From the NCBI GenBank assembly GCA_009702955.1, contig WLHA01000052.1:1-7245 (forward strand): a stretch of 7,245 nucleotides of DNA. Reading direction: 5' to 3'. Both the position numbers and the translations under genes were made by a program. Each line of letters begins with the position of its first letter. Within the stretch, counting starts at the first letter, position 1. Of the stretch, positions 1-6,050 are shown piece by piece. The stretch is from Actinomycetota bacterium. GTDB taxonomy: Bacteria; Actinomycetota; Acidimicrobiia; IMCC26256. The notes under the pieces are model-generated. The model was not told where the DNA came from and searched no databases. It saw only the letters and a program-made list of their open reading frames with translations.

Positions 1-449
1 GATTTCGCGATATGACGCGCATCGCTGCGAGCCATCCTGCGATCTGGCCCGATATATGCGCCGCTAATAAGAACGCGATTGTTGATGCGCTCGATAGTTA
101 TGTTGAGGCGCTAGGAGCGGTTCGTGGAATGGTTGCGAGTGGCGATCGTGTTGCTCTTCTTGAACTCTTGACAAGAGCGAGAAACTCTCGAAGAGCTCTC
201 CCGGTCTCTGCTGCGATCGAGGGCCCGCTCACCGAGATTCGTACACCTATCGCTGACCGCCCAGGCGTGCTTGCTGAGGTAACGACCCTTGCTGGGAGTC
301 TTGGCGTCAATATTCTTGATTTGGAGATTGTCCACTCAATCGAGGGTGAGAGTGGAGTGCTCGTGCTTGTCGTCCCTAGTGCGCGAGCCGCATCTCTTGT
401 AGATGCGCTGATCTCGTCGGGCTACCGCCCAGTGAGGAGCGAACTATGA
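1..449 (+). CDS. tyrA: Prephenate dehydrogenase, C-terminal part with ACT domain (5' truncated)
   Basis: Prephenate dehydrogenase oxidatively decarboxylates prephenate to 4-hydroxyphenylpyruvate for tyrosine synthesis in the cytoplasm. Only the C-terminal ~149 codons are visible. The frame is open to the left edge and reads Phe-Arg-Asp-Met-Thr-Arg-Ile-Ala just before and across the first ATG (position 12). This matches the conserved FRDMTRIA segment of the TyrA dimerisation domain, so that ATG is internal and the NAD(P)-binding domain lies outside the window. The last ~75 residues form an ACT domain (residues IRTPIADRPGVLAEVTTLAG, then a beta-alpha-beta-beta pattern). In TyrA this regulatory module usually mediates feedback control by an aromatic amino acid. 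The TGA stop overlaps the aroA start as ATGA. Family assignment is firm; the regulatory ligand is inferred from the family. Co-location with aroA supports an aromatic amino-acid role. Confidence 0.88.
   Translation, partial: FRDMTRIAASHPAIWPDICAANKNAIVDALDSYVEALGAVRGMVASGDRVALLELLTRARNSRRALPVSAAIEGPLTEIRTPIADRPGVLAEVTTLAGSLGVNILDLEIVHSIEGESGVLVLVVPSARAASLVDALISSGYRPVRSEL
434..439 (+). promoter_or_regulatory. Shine-Dalgarno site for aroA
   Basis: GAGGAG lies inside the last codons of tyrA, 6 bases before the aroA ATG at 446. It supports that start and fits coupled translation across the 4-base ATGA overlap. Confidence 0.65.
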
Positions 450-1744
450 GTAGCTCGGGTATATCTTCTAGAGCGATATTTTCTCCAGGTAAACCTCTGC
501 GTGGAGCGATATCTGTTCCAGGTTGCAAGGGGATTTCTCATCGAGCACTGCTTTTTGCCGCCTTGTCGGATGGCCGATCGGTACTGCGCGGTCTCTCCCT
601 TGGTGGCGATGTAAAGAGCACGCTCAAGGTGCTCGAGCAGCTCGAAATATTCGCAACGCCAACGGATGGCGAGTTGACATTGCAGAGTAGGGGATACGAC
701 CTATTTACAGAGCCCGACGACCCCCTCGATTGCGGTAACTCCGGAACGACGATGCGAATGCTCGCTGGCATATTGGTCAGTCGACCATTTCACTCGGTTC
801 TCGTTGGTGACGAATCGCTCTCGTCTCGACCTATGGCACGTATTGTCGAGCCGCTCCACATGATGGGTGCGAAGATTGTTTCGACAGATGGACACTCGCC
901 AATAGAGATTGACGGAGGAGTGTTAACGGGGTGTCGTCACGATCTTCCTGTAGCGAGTGGACAAGTTAAGAGCGCCTTGCTGTTTGCTGGGATGCAGGCA
1001 AGTGGTTGGACGGAGATTCACGAACCTCAGCCGAGCCGGGACCATACCGAGAGGATGCTCCGTGCGCTTGGCGCTCCGATTGAGGTACTCGACTCAACAA
1101 CGGTCAAGGTCAGAGCAGTAGGAGCCTTGGATCCATTTACTCTGGAGATACCAGGCGACGCTTCATCTGCAGCGTTTTTTGTGGTTGCTGCGACAATTGT
1201 TCCTGGCTCTGAGATCACGATCAAAGGGGTTGGGCTCAATCCTCTAAGGGTTGCGTACTTAGATGTATTGATCGCGATGGGCGCGGATATCGAGAGTGAG
1301 ATAACTGAGGAGCGCCTAGGCGAGCCTGTCGGTGATATCACGGTTAGGTCTGCCCCGTTAAGTGGTGTGGTAATCGAATCAAGTGAGGGCATCATTGACG
1401 AGCTCCCCATTCTCGCTGTTGCAGCGGCAACTGCAAACGGTCAAACCACCATTACAGGCGCCGGCGAGATGCGTGTAAAGGAGAGCGATCGAATAGCGAC
1501 GACTGTAGCGATGCTTGAGGCTCTTGGCGTGAGAGCAGTGGCTACCGACGACGGTATGAGAATTGAGGGCGGCTCTTTGGATGGCGGATCTGTAGAGACC
1601 TACGGCGATCATCGCATCGCGATGTGTGCCGCCGTAGCGGCGCTTGCCTGTTCTGGTAGTACAGAGATAATCGGTTGGGACGCAGTCGATGTTTCATACC
1701 CAGGTTTCGATATTGATTTAGCCCGTCTGCGCGAGAGTAATTAG
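446..1744 (+). CDS. aroA: 3-phosphoshikimate 1-carboxyvinyltransferase (EPSP synthase)
   Basis: AroA transfers the enolpyruvyl group of PEP to shikimate-3-phosphate, the sixth step of the shikimate pathway, in the cytoplasm. At 432 residues it is full length. Visible active-site elements are K28 and R33 in the first loop, GNSGTTMR at 97-104, R128, SGQVK at 171-175, RDHTE at 198-202, GDASSAAFF at 237-245, D318 (catalytic Asp in IDELPILA), K346-E347 and R350 in VKESDR, and R391 in GDHRIAM. RDHTE and the overall spacing place it with the Bacillus/CP4-like class II lineage rather than the E. coli type. G100 is glycine, so the CP4 alanine linked to glyphosate insensitivity is absent. Odd points are C27 and G29 around K28, where Asp/Ser and Ser are expected, plus G172 and L267 in two other class II motifs. 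The ATG is preceded by GAGGAG; the TAG stop shares its G with the cmk GTG start. Confidence 0.96.
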   Translation: MSSSGISSRAIFSPGKPLRGAISVPGCKGISHRALLFAALSDGRSVLRGLSLGGDVKSTLKVLEQLEIFATPTDGELTLQSRGYDLFTEPDDPLDCGNSGTTMRMLAGILVSRPFHSVLVGDESLSSRPMARIVEPLHMMGAKIVSTDGHSPIEIDGGVLTGCRHDLPVASGQVKSALLFAGMQASGWTEIHEPQPSRDHTERMLRALGAPIEVLDSTTVKVRAVGALDPFTLEIPGDASSAAFFVVAATIVPGSEITIKGVGLNPLRVAYLDVLIAMGADIESEITEERLGEPVGDITVRSAPLSGVVIESSEGIIDELPILAVAAATANGQTTITGAGEMRVKESDRIATTVAMLEALGVRAVATDDGMRIEGGSLDGGSVETYGDHRIAMCAAVAALACSGSTEIIGWDAVDVSYPGFDIDLARLRESN

Positions 1745-2403
1745 TGAGAGTTATCGCAATTGACGGCCCTGCTGGGGCTGGTAAATCAACGGTCGCACGC
1801 GCATGCGCTGAAGCTCTCGGTCTCGAAGTTCTAAATACAGGCGCAATGTATAGAGCAGTGACGTACGCAGCAATTAGCGCTGGAGCCGATACATCTGACA
1901 ATAACGCCTGCACCAAAGCAGCTTCCTCGGCGAAGATTGAACTCTCAGACCGAGTACTGCTCGATGGAGTCGACATCTCGCAGGAGATTCGTGGAGCATT
2001 GGTGACTAGTGAGGTCTCTACTGTCTCGGCTCACCCGGGAGTTCGGGAGGTGCTAGTTGAGAAACAGCGACTCTGGGCATCGCAGCACGGTGGAGCCGTA
2101 GTTGAGGGGCGCGACATCGGCACAGTTGTATTCCCCGATGCTTTGGTGAAGGTATTTCTTACAGCAAGCGATTCAGAGCGAGCGCGACGAAGGGTGATTG
2201 ATGAGCAATCTGCTGGGCGTGAAGCTAACTTTGCCGATGTTGAGGCTGATCTAGCGCGTCGAGATGCCACCGATTCTGGGCGCTCGATCTCTCCACTTGT
2301 TGCTGCTAAAGATGCTCTAATACTTGACTCGACCACTATGGCGATCGACGAAGTGGTAGAGACGATCGTGAGAGAGTTTTTAAAAAGGGAGGTTCTCCAA
2401 TGA
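1744..2403 (+). CDS. cmk: Cytidylate kinase
   Basis: Cmk phosphorylates CMP and dCMP with ATP, feeding CTP and dCTP pools. The 219 residues match the usual bacterial length. The P-loop is GPAGAGKST at 8-16. The nucleoside-binding segment NTGAMYRA is at 31-38. EGRDIGTVVFP at 121-131 is a signature region, and the Arg-rich lid follows (ERARRR, then RRDATDSGR). SPLVAAKDALILDST near the end is also typical. Most family members I recall have Asp rather than Asn at residue 31, just before the Thr/Ser that contacts CMP; this is probably tolerated. The start is GTG, sharing its G with the aroA TAG stop, and the P-loop falls right after it as the family requires. Only a weak GAGAG (1733-1737) precedes it, so translation probably depends on reinitiation after aroA. 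The TGA stop overlaps the plsC start. Confidence 0.95.
   Translation: MRVIAIDGPAGAGKSTVARACAEALGLEVLNTGAMYRAVTYAAISAGADTSDNNACTKAASSAKIELSDRVLLDGVDISQEIRGALVTSEVSTVSAHPGVREVLVEKQRLWASQHGGAVVEGRDIGTVVFPDALVKVFLTASDSERARRRVIDEQSAGREANFADVEADLARRDATDSGRSISPLVAAKDALILDSTTMAIDEVVETIVREFLKREVLQ
2386..2392 (+). promoter_or_regulatory. Strong Shine-Dalgarno site for plsC
   Basis: AGGGAGG, preceded by an A-rich run, ends 7 bases before the plsC ATG at 2400 and lies inside the end of cmk. It is the best ribosome-binding match in the window. It fixes the plsC start and suggests independent loading of ribosomes in addition to coupling. Confidence 0.72.
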
Positions 2404-3032
2404 TCTTCTATCGGACCGTTAGGTCAATAGTTCTTGCGCTCTGTCGGGTCCTCTTTCGTGTGCGTGTGACCGGAAAAGCGAACGTGCCGAAAGTGGGTGC
2501 ATATATTCTTGCCCCAACTCACCGTTCGCTTATGGATATTCCATTCGCTACCTACTCGACTAAGCGCCGCATACGTTTTATGGCCAAGCAGGAGCTCTTT
2601 AAGAAACCGCTTCTCGCTAAGTTGCTGACGGGGCTAGGAGGGTTCCCAGTCGATAGAGGAAGCGCAGACCGCGCTGCGCTCCGCACTGCCCAGGCATGCA
2701 TTGAAGGGGGTGAGCCAACCGCCCTATTCCCAGAAGGGACACGACTCACAGGCCCCACCCTCGGCGAGTTTTTTGATGGGGCTGCTTACCTCGCGATCAA
2801 GACGGGTGTTCCTATCGTTCCCGTCGCAATTGGGGGCAGCGAGCAGATACTCGCCTCTGGGAACGTACTCCCTAAATTGAGGCGCGTTGCTGTAGTGATT
2901 GGTGAGCCGATCTTTCCCCCAACGCGTGACGGGGGAGCGGTGAAGCGGTCGTCAATTACAGCTATGACTGAGCAACTTCAGAACTCCCTGCAGGCACTCT
3001 TCGATCAAGCAATGAAGAATGCAGGTTATTAA
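2400..3032 (+). CDS. plsC: 1-acyl-sn-glycerol-3-phosphate acyltransferase (PlsC family)
   Basis: The likely role is acylation of lysophosphatidic acid at the sn-2 position to give phosphatidic acid, the precursor of membrane phospholipids, at the inner face of the membrane. The acyltransferase motifs occur in order: THRSLMD with the HX4D catalytic pair H41/D46; GGFPVDRG at 80-87; FPEGTR at 110-115, which binds the glycerol phosphate; and VPIVPVAIGG at 137-146. The N-terminal stretch of ~20 residues is hydrophobic with interspersed Arg, consistent with membrane association. At 210 residues it is a typical short PlsC. The ATG overlaps the cmk stop as ATGA and has a strong Shine-Dalgarno. A PlsC gene next to cmk recurs in several bacterial phyla. 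The exact acceptor cannot be proved from sequence, since related enzymes acylate other lysolipids. No recognisable terminator follows; the next gene converges 10 bases away. Confidence 0.9.
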   Translation: MIFYRTVRSIVLALCRVLFRVRVTGKANVPKVGAYILAPTHRSLMDIPFATYSTKRRIRFMAKQELFKKPLLAKLLTGLGGFPVDRGSADRAALRTAQACIEGGEPTALFPEGTRLTGPTLGEFFDGAAYLAIKTGVPIVPVAIGGSEQILASGNVLPKLRRVAVVIGEPIFPPTRDGGAVKRSSITAMTEQLQNSLQALFDQAMKNAGY

Positions 3033-3042
3033 CCCTCGCTAA

Positions 3043-3492
3043 CTAGCCAACGAGTAGCACGCCGAGAAGCATGGCCCCAAGTGCGCATAAAACACTGAGC
3101 ATCTCGCAGACTCCACTCGCAGCTGCTGCACGTTTTCTTAACTCTGGGCTGGTCGCCCTGCGAACCGCTGGACCAAAAACTAAGACATGAATTGCAGCTG
3201 CGCTACCGCTAACTGCAACTAGGCCTAGCTTTACCATCAAGGTCATCATCCATGCGCTGCTCTGATTTGCTGGATCGACGGCTAAAAGGTTCCAGACCCC
3301 TGTTATTAGTAGGACTGCAAAAGATGGCCACGCTAGGAGCTGAAAACGTCGAGCGACAGCCCTGATGTGCTCCGGGCCTGCGGGCTTTAAGGCTGGGATT
3401 AAGCCTCCAAGCACCAATTGGCCTCCGACCCAGATAGAGGCAGCTAATAGATGAAGGAGGAGCCGGATTGCCTCAACGTTTATTGGGAGCAT
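3043..3492 (-). CDS. Small four-helix membrane protein, CopD-like
   Basis: A 149-residue, strongly hydrophobic protein. I see four probable membrane segments: about 9-33, 50-72, 81-107 and 125-148. An Arg/Lys-rich cytoplasmic-type loop (RRATSPELRKR) lies before the last. The first helix carries HLLAASIWVGG (H14, W21), the hallmark of the CopD copper-resistance domain and related families. TG at 64-65, W81, K88 and H102 follow, a His/Lys arrangement also reminiscent of HemJ. It lacks HemJ's PRLFVYH-type motif, so CopD-like is preferred. Function is unknown; metal or haem binding by H14/H102 is only a guess. The start lies 2 bases after the ispH stop with no clear Shine-Dalgarno, implying cotranscription and reinitiation. 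No signal peptide distinct from the first helix is visible. The gene is certainly coding in character; the family call is moderate. Confidence 0.72.
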   Translation of the reverse strand: MLPINVEAIRLLLHLLAASIWVGGQLVLGGLIPALKPAGPEHIRAVARRFQLLAWPSFAVLLITGVWNLLAVDPANQSSAWMMTLMVKLGLVAVSGSAAAIHVLVFGPAVRRATSPELRKRAAAASGVCEMLSVLCALGAMLLGVLLVG

Positions 3493-3494
3493 CG

Positions 3495-4562
3495 TTAGTT
3501 CTTTAGCGTCTCAAGCACCACGGAGGCGCTGACAGTTCGGTCGTCTCGAAAGGCCCCGCCTAGTTCTCGAGCCTTATCTGGATCTCCTCCGAGAGCAACG
3601 GAGAGGAGAATGTCAAGGGAAGGGAGCAGGTCTCTGAGTTCTCGCGGCGGTGGAAAATACTCGTCCTCATCAGTAACGCGCACGTTCTCGATGCCCTCTG
3701 ACGGAGCCAGCTTTGCAATCACAGCGTTAACTAGTTCCTCGGGAGCGGAGGCGCCCGCAGTGACACCAACAATCTCGGCATCGCCGATCATCTTGAGGTC
3801 TAATTCATCTGGTCCATCGATGCGCAGAACGATGCGAGAGCCGGCGCCCTCGGCGACCTTTGCGAGAGCGAGTGTGTTCGAGGAGTTTGCGCTTCCAATC
3901 ACGATTACAGCATCGGAGCGATCGGCTATAAGTGTGAGTGCTTCTTGGCGGTTGGTGGTGGCGAAACAGAGATCATTGCGAGAAGCGGTCCAAAGATCAG
4001 GGAACTTCTCTCTCGCCTCATCCATGACGTCAGTCCAATCGCCCATCGCCAGAGTTGTCTGCGCTAGTAGCGCTACCCGCGAAGGGTCAGCAATCGTTGC
4101 TGCGATCGACTCAATATCCTCGGGGTGCTCCACTAAGCGTATGGCTTCAGGTGCCTCGGCAAGAGTCCCGACTGCTTCGTCGTGCCCAGCATGACCGACA
4201 TATAGAACCGTGTAGCCCTTACGAGCGCGAGTCTTTGCTTCGTGGTGAACCTTGGTGACCAAAGGGCATACTGCATTAACTACAAATCTGCCTTGGTCTC
4301 GTGCTGCTAATACAACCTCTGGTGCCGATCCGTGAGCGGAGAGCATTAGGGGCGCTCCTTCAGGGACCTCCTCCACCGTATCGACGAAGATCACACCGAG
4401 TTCGCGGAATCGATCAACCACGATCTGGTTATGCACAATCTCGTGATAGCAGTAGACCGGGGCCTCGAAGACTCGGACCATCCATGAGAGGGCCTTGATG
4501 GCCATCTCGACCCCAGCACAGAATCCTCGGGGTTCGGCGAGCAGAACACGACGTACGGCCAT
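3495..4562 (-). CDS. ispH: 4-hydroxy-3-methylbut-2-enyl diphosphate reductase
   Basis: IspH carries out the last step of the MEP pathway, reducing HMBPP to IPP and DMAPP with a [4Fe-4S] cluster. The three cluster cysteines are C15 (RGFCAGV), C99 (NAVCPLVTKVH) and C199 (DLCFATTNRQ). Substrate residues are also present: H44 in EIVHNQ, H77 in SAHGS, H127 and E129 in GHAGHDE, the Thr of LLAQTTLA, the Ser/Asn pair in GSANSSNT, and the Ser in TAGASAPE. The start is well placed, with MAVRRVLLAEPRGFC matching family N-termini. At 355 residues it is longer than usual. The canonical fold ends near PPPRELR (about 304-310) and roughly 40 extra residues follow, with no second recognised domain. The gene heads a minus-strand pair with the CopD-like gene and diverges from the DUF512 gene across 45 bases. 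Confidence 0.95.
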   Translation of the reverse strand: MAVRRVLLAEPRGFCAGVEMAIKALSWMVRVFEAPVYCYHEIVHNQIVVDRFRELGVIFVDTVEEVPEGAPLMLSAHGSAPEVVLAARDQGRFVVNAVCPLVTKVHHEAKTRARKGYTVLYVGHAGHDEAVGTLAEAPEAIRLVEHPEDIESIAATIADPSRVALLAQTTLAMGDWTDVMDEAREKFPDLWTASRNDLCFATTNRQEALTLIADRSDAVIVIGSANSSNTLALAKVAEGAGSRIVLRIDGPDELDLKMIGDAEIVGVTAGASAPEELVNAVIAKLAPSEGIENVRVTDEDEYFPPPRELRDLLPSLDILLSVALGGDPDKARELGGAFRDDRTVSASVVLETLKN

Positions 4563-4568
4563 CCCTGC

Positions 4569-4574
4569 AGGCTA
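4569..4574 (-). promoter_or_regulatory. Putative -10 element for ispH, leaderless type
   Basis: Read on the minus strand this is TAGCCT, fitting TANNNT, and it ends 6 bases before the ispH ATG at 4562. That spacing puts transcription start at or within a base of the A of ATG, the leaderless arrangement common in Actinomycetota. No convincing Shine-Dalgarno precedes the ATG, and no good -35 is visible (minus-strand CTAGGG at 17-base spacing). Inference from spacing only. Confidence 0.48.
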
Positions 4575-4594
4575 CCGCCGTGAGGGCTGGCCCC

Positions 4595-4600
4595 TAGACT
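4595..4600 (+). promoter_or_regulatory. Putative -10 element for the DUF512-der operon, leaderless type
   Basis: TAGACT fits TANNNT and ends 7 bases before the ATG at 4608, predicting transcription start at the first base of the start codon. The bases between (CACCTAC) contain no Shine-Dalgarno. The -35 position (about 4572-4577) has no TTGACA resemblance and overlaps the opposing -10 of ispH. The hexamer differs by one base from the one facing ispH. Confidence 0.52.
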
Positions 4601-4607
4601 CACCTAC

Positions 4608-6050
4608 ATGTCCTCCGCTCGTGTCTCTACTGTCGCGCCCGGGTCTCCTGCTGCCCTTGCTGGACTCGTAGCCGGGGACGAGATTCTCTCGGTAAATGGT
4701 GAGGCGATTCGAGATGTGATCCGGTATCAGATTCAGTCTGATGAGGCCGATGTTGAGATCGAGATAAAGCGAGGCGGGATCGAGAGATTCGTTCTCGTAG
4801 AGAAGATGGCAGGGGAGCCACTAGGGGTTGAGTTAGCGAGCGCAGTATTCGATCGAGTGCGCACCTGTGACAACCATTGTCCATTCTGTTTTATTCATCA
4901 GCTTCCGCCAGGGATGCGGAAAAGTCTCTCCCTCAAGGATGACGATTACAGGCTCTCGTTTTTATATGGCAACTTCACTACTCTCACGCGTTTCACAGAG
5001 GCGGACCTAGAGCGGGTCATCACCGAGCGACTATCTCCTCTCTATGTGAGCATCCACGCAACTGATCCTGATGTGCGTACCCATTTGCTGCGCAATCGAC
5101 GAGGAGCAACGAGCCTGCGATGGTTAGAGGCCCTGCTCGATGAGGGCATCGACGTTCATGGTCAAGTAGTCGTATGCCCTGGAGTCAACGATGCAGCGGT
5201 GCTCGATGACACCATGCTCGGCATTCTTGACCGATTCTCTGGGCTCTCTACAGTTGGAGTAGTTCCGCTCGGGGTAAGTGCATTCAACACCGAGCCTGAG
5301 ATGCGCGAGCACACACAAGCTGAGGCGCTGAAAGTAGTGGAGACTGTCGAGGGATGGCAGCAGGTTTTCACTGAGGTGCTAGGGCGCCGGATGGTCTACC
5401 TAGGTGACGAGTACTACTTGATGGCAGGTAGACCCTTTCCTGAGCTCGAGGCCTACGACGAGTGTCTTCAGCACGAGAACGGAATTGGAATGGCCGCGAC
5501 TTTCATCTCAGAGGTCAGAGACTCGATTGCTAGGCGCTTAGGTGGTGCAGGTCTGCAGGGTGGAGAAGCGCCGATGGCGAGCCCGACCGGAACCGGGACT
5601 CGCGCCGGGTTCTTTGCATGGGTTGATGGTGCTCCGGCAGAGGGATATCGCGCTGAGAGGGCACCCAAATCCCTTATGGGTGTTGATTTGCTTCGGGTTA
5701 AGGACTCACGGCGCGCCGATGCGCCGGTTGTCTTGTTGACCGGCGCCTATGGAAATGCGGTGCTTTCGCCTTTGCTCCCTGAGTTAATTACTCTTGCGGG
5801 GGTACCTATTACGACGCTGGTCGTAGAGAATCGCTTCTTCGGTGGCAACATTGGGGTCACAGGGTTAATGACTGGGGCAGATATTGCCGCAGCTATCGCG
5901 AATTTAAAAAACGGAGAGCGGATCATCCTTCCCGATGTTGCTCTCTCCAATGATCGATTCCTCGACGGAATGGGCGTAGCCGACTTGGTTCCCGCAGTTG
6001 AGGTAGTAGCGACGAACGGCGTCGCACTAGTGGAGGCTTTAGCTAGATGA
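4608..6050 (+). CDS. PDZ and radical-SAM DUF512 family protein, function unknown
   Basis: A 480-residue member of the DUF512 family (COG1625-type Fe-S oxidoreductases), without an established reaction to my knowledge. Residues ~6-64 form a PDZ-like domain (APGSPAALAGLVAGDEIL, then VNGEAIRDVIRY). C87, C91 and C94 (CDNHCPFCF) form a CX3CX2C motif, expected to bind the [4Fe-4S] cluster that cleaves S-adenosylmethionine. YVSIHATDP (146-154) and VVCPGVND belong to the following barrel region. The C-terminal DUF512 part includes GDEYYLMAG, VTGLMTGADI (417-426) and LPDVALSNDRFLDGM (441-455), all typical. No signal peptide or membrane segment is seen, so it is probably cytoplasmic. It is the first gene of an operon and overlaps der by 4 bases as ATGA. 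This linkage is also known in Firmicutes and suggests, but does not prove, a role near ribosome assembly or RNA modification. Confidence 0.9.
   Translation: MSSARVSTVAPGSPAALAGLVAGDEILSVNGEAIRDVIRYQIQSDEADVEIEIKRGGIERFVLVEKMAGEPLGVELASAVFDRVRTCDNHCPFCFIHQLPPGMRKSLSLKDDDYRLSFLYGNFTTLTRFTEADLERVITERLSPLYVSIHATDPDVRTHLLRNRRGATSLRWLEALLDEGIDVHGQVVVCPGVNDAAVLDDTMLGILDRFSGLSTVGVVPLGVSAFNTEPEMREHTQAEALKVVETVEGWQQVFTEVLGRRMVYLGDEYYLMAGRPFPELEAYDECLQHENGIGMAATFISEVRDSIARRLGGAGLQGGEAPMASPTGTGTRAGFFAWVDGAPAEGYRAERAPKSLMGVDLLRVKDSRRADAPVVLLTGAYGNAVLSPLLPELITLAGVPITTLVVENRFFGGNIGVTGLMTGADIAAAIANLKNGERIILPDVALSNDRFLDGMGVADLVPAVEVVATNGVALVEALAR
6032..6036 (+). promoter_or_regulatory. Shine-Dalgarno site for der
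   Basis: GGAGG inside the end of the DUF512 gene, 10 bases before the der ATG at 6047. The spacing is slightly long but acceptable, and it supports choosing the ATG that overlaps the upstream stop. Confidence 0.55.

Noticed and set aside
12..449. Treating the ATG at 12 as the true start of a stand-alone ACT-domain protein
   Set aside because: The frame is open upstream to the window edge, and the residues just before the ATG complete the conserved FRDMTRIA motif of TyrA.
734..760. Possible natural glyphosate-insensitive AroA of CP4 type
   Set aside because: The residue aligned with CP4 Ala100 is Gly here, so the main determinant is absent; the other motif changes do not by themselves predict insensitivity.
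1027..1410. Minus-strand open frame of 127 codons within aroA
   Set aside because: Ser/Thr/Pro-rich translation with no family resemblance, lying wholly under a confident aroA reading.
1542..1976. Minus-strand open frame spanning the aroA-cmk junction
   Set aside because: The sense frames on both sides are unambiguous AroA and Cmk, and the antisense translation has no domain-like features.
3037..3056. CTCG...CGAG inverted repeat at the plsC/CopD-like convergence as a bidirectional terminator
   Set aside because: Only four paired bases enclose a poorly pairing interior, and no U-tract follows.
3383..3405. Inverted repeat GGCTTTAA / TTAAGCC as a possible terminator or attenuator
   Set aside because: It lies inside the CopD-like coding sequence, the stem is short with a bulge, and no T-run follows on either strand.
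3043..3492. Assignment of the small membrane protein as HemJ protoporphyrinogen oxidase
   Set aside because: The His/Lys pattern is suggestive, but the PRLFVYH-type motif after helix 1 is missing, so a named haem-synthesis function is not supported.
3610..4194. 194-codon plus-strand open frame opposite ispH
   Set aside because: The translation is a low-complexity Ser/Ala/Arg-rich string without motifs. The minus-strand IspH reading carries all catalytic residues, so this is a shadow of codon bias.
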